Assembly: GCA_016867715.1 (NCBI GenBank)
Contig: VGIW01000021.1
Location: 1 to 40,000 of the forward strand
Reading direction: 5' to 3'
Source of the DNA: Candidatus Eisenbacteria bacterium
GTDB lineage: Bacteria; Orphanbacterota; Orphanbacteria; Orphanbacterales; Orphanbacteraceae
Length of the DNA: 40,000 bases
This document shows positions 1 through 7,373 of the stretch, piece after piece. Made by a program: the position numbers and the translations under genes. How positions within the stretch are numbered: position 1 is the first letter of the stretch; each line of letters starts with the position of its first letter. A model generated the notes under the pieces. It was not told the origin of the DNA. It made no database searches and saw only the letters and a list, made by a program, of their open reading frames with translations.

Positions 1-530
1 GGCTTCGGCAGCCGGAACCCATCGCGAAGCACCAGGGCGCGCAGCTCGTGACGCGACCCGAAGGAACTGCGATCCTCACCGCTCTGACGGATGGAGCGGA
101 CGAAGTCCTGCTGGAGCGTTGCGGCCTCCTCCGTCTGGTCAACCGGATGCCGGGCGAGGAAATCGGTAGACGCGAAATAGACAAAGACGTCCTTGCGCGG
201 CCCGCGCCTTCCGTGGAGGCGCTCGCCCAGGGCAAACCAATACTCCCACTGGGTGTAGGAGCGACGCGGCGCCCCGGCCTTCGGTACGCCGGGTTCGGGT
301 TCGGCACCATAGGCATCACCGATGAGGACGATAACGCGATCGCACTCGGCGATGTAGGCTTCGAGCTTCTCGAGCAGCGTGCGGCCGTGCTGTTGGAAAT
401 CTTCCTGTACCTTGACGTCGGCGCCAACGGCGCGAAGATCGCTCGCGAGCGCGTCGCGACAATCCTTGAACTGGCCTGAGACGGCGGAGAGGAAGATCCG
501 CGTGAAGATCCGCATGGAATCGGCACCCAT
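1..530 (-). CDS. DUF4062 (TIR-like) domain protein, N-terminal part
   Basis: This frame stays open on the minus strand from an ATG at 530 to the window edge, giving 176 residues with the C-terminus missing. The N-terminus reads MRIFTRIFLSAVSGQFKDC. It is followed by RDALASDLRAVGADVKVQED, a DCD-type segment ECDRVIVLIGDAYG near residues 60-75, and SYTQWEYWFALGERLHG. This is the layout of DUF4062: a beta strand, an Arg-bearing helix, an 'IGDxYG' turn and an 'EYxxA' helix. DUF4062 is a TIR/nucleotide-hydrolase-like fold that usually heads large multidomain signalling or STAND-type proteins. What follows the domain is out of view, so a defence role is only a possibility. A second in-frame ATG lies at 515. 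Neither ATG has a strong ribosome-binding site, and a promoter-like sequence ends about 6 nt before the first, so the message may be leaderless. Confidence 0.75.
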   Translation of the reverse strand, partial: MGADSMRIFTRIFLSAVSGQFKDCRDALASDLRAVGADVKVQEDFQQHGRTLLEKLEAYIAECDRVIVLIGDAYGAEPEPGVPKAGAPRRSYTQWEYWFALGERLHGRRGPRKDVFVYFASTDFLARHPVDQTEEAATLQQDFVRSIRQSGEDRSSFGSRHELRALVLRDGFRLPK

Positions 531-847
531 TGCCTAGCTTAGTCAACCGGCCCAATCGCCGTCAAGCGTTGGATGTTCTCGTGGCCACGCTCGGATGGCC
601 GGCTGTTGCGGCGCTGAGCGGTTCCCCGCGGACACTCGAGCTCGCGGGCGGCACCAGGCGCTGGCGCCGGGCGGTCTTCTCTTGGAAGACGCGGATCGTC
701 TGCGAATCGAACGCCGCCTCTTCGCGCATGCCGCGGCGGAGGTTAAAGGCTTGAAGCCGCAAGCGATCCCGCGCGCAGGAAGCGGCAACGAGTTCGATCT
801 CTCCATGCACCGCATGTCGACCACTCGAATGGCGCCGTCCGAACTCC
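531..847. other. 317-bp stretch with no confident gene
   Basis: This lies between the porin-like gene and the DUF4062 gene, both read leftwards. On the minus strand, 810-562 is an 82-codon frame starting with GTG and having fairly gene-like codon choice, but it resembles no family I know and lacks a clear ribosome-binding site. It could be a small gene or a remnant. No terminator hairpin was found for the porin-like gene. The stretch marks a junction between conserved housekeeping genes and accessory sequence. Confidence 0.5.
536..565 (-). promoter_or_regulatory. Possible promoter of the DUF4062 gene
   Basis: Read on the minus strand, TTGACG (565-560) is followed after 18 nt by TAAGCT (541-536). 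The -35 box matches 5 of 6 consensus bases and the -10 box 3 of 6. Transcription would begin at or next to the ATG at 530, implying a leaderless message or use of the ATG at 515. Confidence 0.35.
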
Positions 848-1864
848 TCACCGAACGAGAAGCGCTTCGGCGAAGAAGCTTCCCTCGCGATCCCCTTCTC
901 GGTCGGCGGAGCGGTACTCCGCCTTGAGGACGATCCAGGAACGGGGCGAGACGAGGATCCCGCCGAGAATGTCGACCCTTCTCTCCCCCGACGGGTTCTC
1001 CGATGGATCGATGAGGTCCGCCCCACCCAGGATCTCGATCGCGTCGAAACGCTCGGAGTACTCGACGATGCGATACGCGAGCCTCCCGTACGCCAGGTCG
1101 ATCGCCGCCTCTTCTTCCCCATCCCTCCGAAGCCTCCCCCACTCCGCCGCGAGGAAGAGAGGTCCGCCGCTCACGGAGAAGTCGAGGCCGAGGATCCGCG
1201 CACGCGCGGCGCCGTCCTCCTCGGCGTACGATCCCCCGATCTCGACGCCGGGCGTTGGGGAGAGCCCGACGCGCCCTCCGACCGCCTCGCCGCTCGTCCC
1301 CCCGAGCGGGCCGAGAAGCGTGTCCGCGAGCGCCGCGGGGAAGCCCTCGAGGATCCCCGCGGCGACGTTGAGCGCCCCGCCCACGAGATCGCCGAAGAGA
1401 GCGATCCCCTCGTTCGGGCCGCTCCGAAGGGGCGGGCGGAGGACGAACCGGTTCACGCGATGCGGCGCCCCGCGCGCCTCGATCCCGAACGGAAAGAGAA
1501 AACGTCCCGCGCGGAGGGAGAGCGCCCGCGGATGAACGCGAAGGTCCGCGCGCGCCTGCCCGAGGGCGAGCTTCGCCGGATCGTAGAAAGCGAGCCCTTC
1601 GGCGAAGTACGCGAGCCGATCGAAGAGGGTGCCCGCGGCCCAGATCCCCGAGGCGGCGCGCTCGGTGAAGCGCGTTCTCCACCCGCTCCCCTCTCCCTCC
1701 GGCTTCCGTTCGAGGACCCCGCTCGCCCCCGCGAACCCGTAGAGCCGAAGGCGATCTCTCTCCTCTTCGGGGAAGAAAACCTCGTGGCGATAGTTCCAGA
1801 CGCCGGACGCGAGGGCGGGGAACGCGCCGACGAGGAGAAGCACGAAAACCGCGGGGAGCCGCAC
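848..1864 (-). CDS. Porin-like outer-membrane beta-barrel protein
   Basis: A 338-residue protein with a Sec signal peptide (hydrophobic residues 5-19, then ALAS). The mature part alternates short amphipathic strands with Gly-rich turns. It contains LRAGRFLFPFGIE near residue 115, a motif typical of porins with a 'GRxxxPFG' strand, and later strands such as LFLAAEWGRLRR and WIVLKAEYRS. Export to the outer membrane is therefore inferred. It ends in LLVR rather than the usual aromatic residue. The start is GTG at 1864, preceded by GGAGG six bases upstream. It lies 12 bp downstream of yraN and is probably the last gene of the rplS-rnhB-yraN transcript. Substrate and exact family are unknown. Confidence 0.6.
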   Translation of the reverse strand: MRLPAVFVLLLVGAFPALASGVWNYRHEVFFPEEERDRLRLYGFAGASGVLERKPEGEGSGWRTRFTERAASGIWAAGTLFDRLAYFAEGLAFYDPAKLALGQARADLRVHPRALSLRAGRFLFPFGIEARGAPHRVNRFVLRPPLRSGPNEGIALFGDLVGGALNVAAGILEGFPAALADTLLGPLGGTSGEAVGGRVGLSPTPGVEIGGSYAEEDGAARARILGLDFSVSGGPLFLAAEWGRLRRDGEEEAAIDLAYGRLAYRIVEYSERFDAIEILGGADLIDPSENPSGERRVDILGGILVSPRSWIVLKAEYRSADREGDREGSFFAEALLVR

Positions 1865-1876
1865 GCCGCCCCTCCT

Positions 1877-2272
1877 CTAGTCGCCGGACCAGCAGCCGGT
1901 CGGCCGCCCGTCCCGATCGAATGCGTTTTCGATGTGAAGGATCTCCTCCGGACCGCCGGCAGGATCGGAGAGAGCGATGATGTCGAAGCGGCACGGCCGT
2001 TCGGCGAGGCCGTGCTCGACAAGGAATGCGGCGGCGGCGGAAGCGAGCCGGCGGCGCTTCCTCGGGCCGACCGTCTCCGCCGGAGAGCCGAACGCCTCGC
2101 TCCTCCGGAGACGGACCTCGACGAACACGATCCACCGGCCGCGCTCCGCGACGAGATCGATCTCCCCGCGGCGGGTCTGGTAATTCCGCGCGCGGATCCG
2201 AAAGCCGCGCCCCTCGAGGTGCCGCGCGGCGATCTCCTCCCCGCGCGCGCCCATCCGGCGGCGGCCGTTCAT
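1877..2272 (-). CDS. yraN: YraN family (UPF0102) nuclease-fold protein
   Basis: At 131 residues this is the normal size for UPF0102. The family's restriction-endonuclease-like core is visible: MGARGEEIAARHLEGRGF, then RNYQTRRGEIDLVAE (GEID at 36-39), then IVFVEVRLR near 48-56. In most members the last motif is VEVKxR, so the ExK lysine is replaced by arginine here. The start is the ATG at 2272, overlapping the end of rnhB by 4 nt; a second in-frame ATG lies six codons later. The rnhB-yraN pairing is common in bacteria. The biochemical role of the family is not well defined; it is often called a putative endonuclease. Confidence 0.9.
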   Translation of the reverse strand: MNGRRRMGARGEEIAARHLEGRGFRIRARNYQTRRGEIDLVAERGRWIVFVEVRLRRSEAFGSPAETVGPRKRRRLASAAAAFLVEHGLAERPCRFDIIALSDPAGGPEEILHIENAFDRDGRPTGCWSGD

Positions 2273-3003
2273 CGGGCCGCCCCCTCCGCCCCCCGCGTCT
2301 CCGCGAGGAACGGAACATGAAAGGTTCGACGATGAACCAACGACGGCCCGTGGGCGGCGATCGCCCGCGCGTGCTCCTCGGTCGGGTACCCTTTGTGGCG
2401 GTCGAACCCGTAGACCGGGAAGATCCGGTGGAAGCACTCCATCAGGCGGTCCCGGACGACCTTCGCCACGATCGACGCGGCGGCGATCGAGGGGACGAGG
2501 CGATCGCCGCCGGTCACGGCGATCTGGCGGAAGGGGAAGGGCTCGAGACGGACCCCGTCCACGAGGACATAGTCGGGCGGGAAGCCCAAGGCGCGCACCG
2601 CGCGGATCATCGCCTCGCGGGACGCCTCGCGGATGTTCCGGCGATCGATCTCCTCCTCGGAGGCGAGGCCGACGCCGATCCCGTCCGCGGAGTGGAGGAT
2701 CGAGGCGAAGAGAGCCGCCCGCCCCTCGGGAGAGAGGCGCTTCGAGTCGTCGAGACCGGAGGGGACGCGGTCCGGATGCAGACAAACGGCGGCGGCCGCG
2801 ACCGGGCCGGCGAGGGGTCCGCGGCCCGCCTCGTCCACCCCGACGATCCTCTTCCCTTCGCGCCAGCCGAGGGCGTTCTCGAGGTCGGGGGCCGTTCGCT
2901 CGCGGCGCGGGCGCCGGGCGGGAGACAGGAAGGCCGTCTCCGCGCGCGTCGCTTCGAGGAGACGGCCTGCGATTTCGGAGGAAAAGGCGCCCTCGGGGGC
3001 CAC
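2269..3003 (-). CDS. rnhB: Ribonuclease HII
   Basis: A 244-residue cytoplasmic enzyme that cuts the RNA strand of RNA-DNA hybrids, including single ribonucleotides left in DNA. The type 2 RNase H signature VGVDEAGRGPLAGP lies near residues 54-67 and supplies the first Asp-Glu pair of the active site. It is followed by DDSKRLSPEGR, then ASIVAKVVRDRLM, then GFDRHKGYPTEEH; these carry the other conserved family residues. The chosen start is GTG at 3003. It overlaps the rplS stop by one base (TAGTG) and has AAGGAGG ten bases upstream, so translation is coupled to rplS. About 50 residues precede the catalytic domain, somewhat more than in short family members. It overlaps yraN by 4 nt. Confidence 0.93.
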   Translation of the reverse strand: MAPEGAFSSEIAGRLLEATRAETAFLSPARRPRRERTAPDLENALGWREGKRIVGVDEAGRGPLAGPVAAAAVCLHPDRVPSGLDDSKRLSPEGRAALFASILHSADGIGVGLASEEEIDRRNIREASREAMIRAVRALGFPPDYVLVDGVRLEPFPFRQIAVTGGDRLVPSIAAASIVAKVVRDRLMECFHRIFPVYGFDRHKGYPTEEHARAIAAHGPSLVHRRTFHVPFLAETRGAEGAAR

Positions 3004-3347
3004 TACCCCCGGTCCTCCTTGAGGCGGGCGGAACGTCCGGTCCTTTCGCGCAGGAAGTAGAGGCGCGCGCGCCGCACCTTCCCCTTGCGGAGAACCTCCA
3101 GGGAGGCCACCGAAGGGGACTGGATCGGGAACACACGCTCCACGCCGATCCCGCCGCTTACCTTGCGGACCGTGAACGTCTCGGAGTGGCCGGAACCCTT
3201 CCTCTGGACCACCACTCCCTGAAAGACCTGGATGCGCTCTTTGTCCCCCTCGCGCACGAGGACGGACACGGCGACCGTGTCCCCCGAGGAGAACTCGGGG
3301 ATGTCCGTGCGGAGCTTGTCGGACTCGAGCCTGCGGATCGTATCCAT
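3003..3347 (-). CDS. rplS: Large-subunit ribosomal protein L19
   Basis: A 114-residue protein at the interface of the two ribosomal subunits. It is recognised by [49 protein letters not shown] and the C-terminal [16 protein letters not shown], all standard L19 blocks. ATG at 3347 gives MDTIRRLES, matching the usual L19 beginning, and AAGGA lies about 11 bases upstream. An in-frame ATG four codons earlier (3359) has that sequence pressed against it and is less likely. A strong promoter lies at 3396-3423. Normally L19 directly follows trmD in one transcript; here a plus-strand gene of about 1.6 kb separates them. Confidence 0.96.
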   Translation of the reverse strand: MDTIRRLESDKLRTDIPEFSSGDTVAVSVLVREGDKERIQVFQGVVVQRKGSGHSETFTVRKVSGGIGVERVFPIQSPSVASLEVLRKGKVRRARLYFLRERTGRSARLKEDRG

Positions 3348-3676
3348 TGGCGTCACCATCCTTCGAAGGGGCCCCGGGACCCCGACAGACGCTTGAATGT
3401 ACCATAGATCCCCGCCCTGTCAACCCCGGAAAACGAGGGACAGAACCTGTTTCCGGCCCCTTTCCTTACGTCGCCAGGGCGATGGACACCTTTCTCCAGG
3501 GTGTCCGTCACCCGAGCGAACAAGGCGCGGCGGGAAGGGGCTCCCCGCCGAGCGGTCGCGTGTGTTATCCTGAACCACAATAATCGGAACGCCCCGCGGA
3601 GCGCGCGGCCAGAAACGGCTCCGCCGTGGAAGGCGTTGTCTTCCGTTTCGCGGGTCGGCGACCCAAGGAGGTGCTC
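3348..3676. other. Divergent regulatory stretch between rplS and the plus-strand secreted-protein gene
   Basis: This stretch has no gene. It contains the rplS promoter (3396-3423) and, on the plus strand, a possible extended -10 (TGTTATCCT, 3563-3571) with no good -35. A strong AAGGAGG ribosome-binding site precedes the ATG at 3677. A 13-base sequence at 3431-3443 (AAACGAGGGACAG) recurs at 24457-24469 upstream of the EF-G-like gene. Confidence 0.55.
3396..3423 (-). promoter_or_regulatory. Promoter of rplS-rnhB-yraN
   Basis: Minus strand: TTGACA (3423-3418, perfect -35), a 16-nt spacer, then TACATT (3401-3396), preceded by TGG, which gives an extended -10. It lies about 50 nt before the L19 start and explains how rplS is expressed apart from the trmD transcript. 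Confidence 0.7.
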
Positions 3677-5245
3677 ATGAAACGCAGGGCGATCGCGGCG
3701 GCGCTCCTTCTCTTGGCGGGGGCGAGCGCCGGAGAGGCCCAGATTGTCTTTGTCTTCGAGACCGTTCTTCAGAAAGGGGACGTGATCCCCGGGGTCGGCG
3801 CGGTGACCACCATCGACAACCTCGCGGTGAACGATCACGGCGCCTGGCTCGTCGAGGCGGACACGGACCACTCGAACACCAACGCGGACGCGGTGATCAT
3901 CCAAAACGGCGCGCTCTACCTTCGCGAGGATCAGCCCCTTCCGCGGCCCCCGGGATCGAGGCTCGACACGTTCGACTCGGTCCGCCTGAACAACCACGGG
4001 CACAGCGGCTGGAACTTCTTCCTCTCGGGGACGAGCGGAAGCCTCGACGACTCCGGGATCTATTACGACACGACGCTCGTCATCCAGGAGAGCGACATCT
4101 CGACCGCGCCCGGGTTCACTCCGGGAACCCCGTACATCGGGTTCTTCGAGACGCACATCAACGACGCGCGCGAGATTCTCATCGTGGCGAGCGTCGACGA
4201 CCCTGCGATCGCGACGAGCGTGGACCGCGCGCTCGTGATCGCGATGGTCGATTCGGTCGGGGACCTTCTCTCCGAGACGCTCCTCGCGATGGAGGGTGAC
4301 ACGCTTCCGGGCCAAAGCGAGGGGATCACCGACTTCGGAACCGGCCCCCACGAGAGCGCGTTCAACGATAGCGGAGACGTGCTCTTCTTCGCAGACCTCA
4401 CGGGAGCGACGACGACCGACGGCGTGATCTATCGGAACCTCACGCTCCTCGCGCAAGAAGGAAGCCCGTCCCCGCTTCCGGGACGGAACTACGAGACCCT
4501 CTCCTCGCGCGGGCTCGACCTGAACAATCAGGGTGGATACGTCTTCAAGGCGAACCTCGACGGGAGCACCGCGGACGATGAGGCGATCGTGAAGAACAAC
4601 ACGATCCTCGCCCGCGAGGGCGGAACGATGCCGGGCATCGCGCCGTACCTGCTCACGTCGTTCGGAACCGGGAGCGGCCCCGTGCAAATCGGCGACAACG
4701 GAAAGGTCGTCTGGTTCGGCGATTGGGACGATCCGAACACGAACATCGACACCGGGCTCTTCCTGGACAGCGTGCTGATCGTTCAGGAAGGGGTGACGAT
4801 GGTCGGGGACGATCTCATCGACGAGATCGCGAGCGGGCAGGACGCGTTCGACCTCTCGTCGAGCGGCCGGTGGCTCCTCTTCGAGGTGACCTTCACGAAC
4901 GGGAACAACGCGGCGGTTCTTCTCGACCTCACCGATCCGACCTCGGTGACGGAAGCGTCCGACCTCGTGTCTCCGGCAGTCCTCCAGGCGGCGCCGAACC
5001 CCTTCGCGAGCGGGACGACGATCCGCTTCGGTCTCACGGAACGGGAAACCGTGAGCCTTCGCGTGTACGATGTCCGCGGAAGGCTCGTCTCGGTTCTCGC
5101 GGACGGCGCGTTTTCGGCAGGCGAGCATGTCGTCTCCTGGAACGGGCGGGACGATCGGGGGCGGACCGCGTCGGCGGGCACCTACTTCGTCCGACTCCGG
5201 ACCGCGGACGAGAGCCGCTCGTTCCGGCTCGTGCGCGTGCGGTAG
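3677..5245 (+). CDS. Secreted repeat protein with C-terminal FlgD-like sorting domain
   Basis: A 522-residue exported protein. MKRRAIAAALLLLAGASAGEAQ is a Sec signal peptide; the ATG at 3677 follows AAGGAGG by six bases, so a further-upstream in-frame ATG at 3626 was rejected. Residues 25 to about 430 hold roughly six degenerate repeats of about 60 residues. Their pattern is 'N-D-G-x-V-x-F-x-A... L-A-x-E-G-x-x-x-P-G', clear in LTLLAQEGSPSPLPG and NTILAREGGTMPG, and it suggests a beta-propeller-like surface module. The last 80 residues (NPFASGTTIRFGL, VYDVRGRLV, SWNGRDDRGR, ASAGTYFVRL) form a FlgD Ig-like domain of the kind used as a C-terminal sorting or anchoring domain in FCB-type bacteria. 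The gene is transcribed against its neighbours and splits trmD from rplS. Its function is unknown. Confidence 0.85.
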   Translation: MKRRAIAAALLLLAGASAGEAQIVFVFETVLQKGDVIPGVGAVTTIDNLAVNDHGAWLVEADTDHSNTNADAVIIQNGALYLREDQPLPRPPGSRLDTFDSVRLNNHGHSGWNFFLSGTSGSLDDSGIYYDTTLVIQESDISTAPGFTPGTPYIGFFETHINDAREILIVASVDDPAIATSVDRALVIAMVDSVGDLLSETLLAMEGDTLPGQSEGITDFGTGPHESAFNDSGDVLFFADLTGATTTDGVIYRNLTLLAQEGSPSPLPGRNYETLSSRGLDLNNQGGYVFKANLDGSTADDEAIVKNNTILAREGGTMPGIAPYLLTSFGTGSGPVQIGDNGKVVWFGDWDDPNTNIDTGLFLDSVLIVQEGVTMVGDDLIDEIASGQDAFDLSSSGRWLLFEVTFTNGNNAAVLLDLTDPTSVTEASDLVSPAVLQAAPNPFASGTTIRFGLTERETVSLRVYDVRGRLVSVLADGAFSAGEHVVSWNGRDDRGRTASAGTYFVRLRTADESRSFRLVRVR

Positions 5246-5263
5246 GCGGAGACCGCGCCACTC

Positions 5264-5299
5264 CGAACGGCCGTCTTCCGCGAGGAGGGCGGCCGTTCG
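5264..5299. terminator. Bidirectional hairpin terminator
   Basis: CGAACGGCCG (5264-5273) and CGGCCGTTCG (5290-5299) form a perfect 10-bp stem between the convergent ends of the secreted-protein gene and trmD. There is no long T-run on either side, so its strength is uncertain. Confidence 0.6.
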
Positions 5300-5345
5300 T
5301 TCGTGGGGCTCTCCGGCGCCGAAACTGCGGCGCCGTAACTCTGCC

Positions 5346-6026
5346 TTACTTCTCCAGGAGATCCGGCCTTCTGCGGCGGGTGATCTCGAGAGCGCGGTCT
5401 CTTCGCCACGCGGCGATCTTCGCGTGGTCGCCGGAGAGAAGAACGTCCGGAACCTTCATGCCTCGATATTCAGGAGGCTTGGTGTAGTCGGGCGCGCCGA
5501 GAAGCCCGTTCGCGAAGGAGTCGGCGTCGGCGGAATCCTCGTTCCCGAGAACGCCCGGGACGAGGCGAATCGCGGCGTCCATGAGCGCGAGCGCAGGGAT
5601 CTCGCCCCCGGACAACACGAAATCGCCGATCGAGAGCTCAATGTCGACGAGCGCCTCGCGGAAACGCTCGTCCACGCCGCGGTAGCGCCCAGAGACGAGG
5701 ATCCACGCCTCCCCGGAGGCGATCTCCCGCACGCGCTCCTGCCGGAGCGGCTCCCCCTTCGGCGTGAGGAGAATGACCGGCACGCGGCTTCCTTCCGTCT
5801 CGCGCACCCACTCGACCGCTCGGAAGAGAGGCTCGGGCTTCATCACCATTCCCGGGCCCCCGCCGTAGGGGGTGTCGTCGGTCGTCTGATGTCGGTCCTC
5901 GGCGAAGTCGCGGAGGTTCACCGGGACGATCTCCGCCTTCCCCGCCGCGAGCGCCTTTCCGGTCACCCCCTCGGCGAGCGGCCCCGGGAAGAGGCCGGGG
6001 AAGATCGTGACGACGTAGAAGCGCAT
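5346..6026 (-). CDS. trmD: tRNA (guanine-37-N1)-methyltransferase
   Basis: At 226 residues this is a typical TrmD of the SPOUT (knotted) class. It methylates G37 next to the anticodon and prevents +1 frameshifting. Motifs in order: DDTPYGGGPGMVMKPEP near residue 50, LLTPKGEPL, SGRYRGVDERF, then the knot signature LSIGDFVLSGGEIPAL, and PDYTKPPEYRGMKVPDVLLS in the C-terminal domain. The ATG at 6026 has AAAGGA upstream. It lies 13 bp after rimM, the usual order, but is not followed by rplS. Confidence 0.96.
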   Translation of the reverse strand: MRFYVVTIFPGLFPGPLAEGVTGKALAAGKAEIVPVNLRDFAEDRHQTTDDTPYGGGPGMVMKPEPLFRAVEWVRETEGSRVPVILLTPKGEPLRQERVREIASGEAWILVSGRYRGVDERFREALVDIELSIGDFVLSGGEIPALALMDAAIRLVPGVLGNEDSADADSFANGLLGAPDYTKPPEYRGMKVPDVLLSGDHAKIAAWRRDRALEITRRRRPDLLEK

Positions 6027-6039
6027 CGATTTCCTTTGT

Positions 6040-6567
6040 CTATGGACGATTGATCTCCAAAAGACCGGCAGGAGGATCGACGATCATCCGGCCGCTTTCG
6101 AGATCGATCAAGACGACGATGCCGGGCGCCGCGGGGATGAGATGCTCTTCCTCCGCGCCCCGCACGCGGTAGAGATCCCCCGCCGGATACTCGAGGACCT
6201 CCTCGATCGTGCCGATCGCGCGTCCTTCCCTCGTCCAGACGGCGAGACCGACGAGCTCCTCGCGGAAAGGCCCCTTCGCGCCGGCCGCCTCGAGATCCCT
6301 GCGGTCAGCCCACGCCTCCGCCCCGCGGAGCCCCTCGGCCTCGGTCCGGTCGTCGATCCCTTCAAGCTTCAAGAGAAACACATCGCCGTGCGGGCGGACC
6401 GACTCGACGAGAAACGCGCGGATTTCCTCCTCCTCGTCGGCGAGAAAGACACGCCGGAGAGCGGGGAGGGCCGGATCGAGCAGGCGCGAGACCTTGAGGC
6501 GGACCTCGCCCCCGAGCCCGTGGACCCGTCCGATCGTCCCGAGATGAATGCGCGCCGCCTTGGGCAT
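6040..6567 (-). CDS. rimM: Ribosome maturation factor for the 30S subunit
   Basis: A 175-residue protein that binds S19 and helps mature the head of the small subunit. The N-terminal barrel begins IHLGTIGRVHGLGGEVRLK (residues 7-25) and includes DRTEAEGLRGAEAW. The C-terminal PRC-barrel carries IGTIEEVLEYPAGDLYRV and HLIPAAPGIVVLID, both standard. It sits 19 bp after khpA and 13 bp before trmD, the canonical order rpsP-khpA-rimM-trmD. Confidence 0.95.
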   Translation of the reverse strand: MPKAARIHLGTIGRVHGLGGEVRLKVSRLLDPALPALRRVFLADEEEEIRAFLVESVRPHGDVFLLKLEGIDDRTEAEGLRGAEAWADRRDLEAAGAKGPFREELVGLAVWTREGRAIGTIEEVLEYPAGDLYRVRGAEEEHLIPAAPGIVVLIDLESGRMIVDPPAGLLEINRP

Positions 6568-6586
6568 GGAGGACCCGCCGTCCCGG

Positions 6587-6817
6587 CTACTCGACGATCT
6601 CGAGGATCGCCTTCCGCCCCTCCTTCGCCGAGAGCACGCCGAGGAGAGAGCGGATCGAGCGGGCGGTGCGGCCGTTCTTTCCGATCACCTTGCCGAGGTC
6701 CTCCTTTGCGACGCGGAGCTGGAAGACCGTCGTGTCGTCCCTTCGCGTCTCCTCGACGCGGACTTGGTCCGGGCTTTCGACGAGGAGGCGCGCGATGTAC
6801 TCGATCAGATCCTTCAT
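6587..6817 (-). CDS. khpA: KH-domain RNA-binding protein KhpA
   Basis: A 76-residue protein made of a single KH domain. The nucleic-acid-binding GxxG loop is seen in KVIGKNGRTARSIRSLL (GKNG). The start region MKDLIEYIARLLVESPDQV matches the family. KhpA is a small RNA chaperone that in several bacteria pairs with KhpB to influence division and RNA stability. The ATG overlaps the rpsP stop by four bases (ATGA), so translation is coupled. Confidence 0.93.
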   Translation of the reverse strand: MKDLIEYIARLLVESPDQVRVEETRRDDTTVFQLRVAKEDLGKVIGKNGRTARSIRSLLGVLSAKEGRKAILEIVE

Positions 6818-7305
6818 TCCTTGGTTTCCTCGGGAGCCGCGCTCGCCTCGGGCGGGGCGGGAGCTTCCTCGACCGGCTTCTCATCCGCATGCGGAGCGCT
6901 CGCCTCGGGGGCCTTCACCTCGGCGACCGCCGCGGCCGCGCCGCGCCGCCTCTTCCCCTTCCCCTTCGATCCATGCTTGTCGAGCGGGTGCTCGAAGATC
7001 CGCACGGACCTCTTCTTTTCTTCATCGCGAAGCGCTTCCCCGCTCCGGTGGGTTTGGAACCGGGTGAGCACGCCGGTCTTCTCGAAGATCCTCTCGACGG
7101 TTTCGCTGAGCTGGACGCCCTCGCCGAGCCAGCGGAATGTCCTCTCCTGGTTCACTTGCACCTCCGCCGGGTTCACGAGCGGATTGTACGTACCGAGAAG
7201 ATCGATGTATCGTCCGTCGCGCGCCATCCGCATGTCGGCGACGACGATCCGGTAGAACGGCCCTTTCTTCCTTCCGTGTCTCGCGAGACGAATCTTGACT
7301 GCCAC
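6814..7305 (-). CDS. rpsP: Small-subunit ribosomal protein S16 with long acidic tail
   Basis: The first ~85 residues are a standard S16: MAVKIRLARHGRKKGPFYRI, VVADMRMARDGRYIDLLGTY, then NQERTFRWLGEGVQLSETV. Beyond the core there are about 75 extra residues: a basic stretch (KHGSKGKGKRRR) followed by an Ala/Pro/Glu-rich tail ending APEETKE. This makes 163 residues instead of the usual 80-95. The start is GTG at 7305, with AAAGGAG eight bases upstream; no ATG fits. The tail is probably disordered and may reach the solvent side of the ribosome. The gene lies 68 bp after ffh. Confidence 0.95.
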   Translation of the reverse strand: MAVKIRLARHGRKKGPFYRIVVADMRMARDGRYIDLLGTYNPLVNPAEVQVNQERTFRWLGEGVQLSETVERIFEKTGVLTRFQTHRSGEALRDEEKKRSVRIFEHPLDKHGSKGKGKRRRGAAAAVAEVKAPEASAPHADEKPVEEAPAPPEASAAPEETKE

Positions 7306-7373
7306 TTCTTCGACTCCTTTTCGAACCGATCGCGCGGTCCGACTCTCCTTTCTTCGGGCCAGGCGGCCCTCCG

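Noticed and set aside
48-479. Open frame of 143 codons on the plus strand
   Set aside because: It is the antisense of the DUF4062 gene, whose minus-strand translation shows clear family motifs.
562-810. 82-codon minus-strand frame between the porin-like and DUF4062 genes
   Set aside because: The codon pattern is suggestive, but there is no ribosome-binding site, family resemblance or conserved motif, so it is mentioned only as a possible remnant.
543-2318. 591-codon frame on the minus strand, rich in Arg, Gly and Pro
   Set aside because: It is a high-GC shadow of the porin-like and yraN genes in another frame, with no family motif and biased composition.
3353-5128. 591-codon frame antisense to the secreted FlgD-domain gene
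   Set aside because: Its composition is that of a GC-rich antisense frame; the plus-strand product has a signal peptide, repeats, a FlgD domain and a strong ribosome-binding site.
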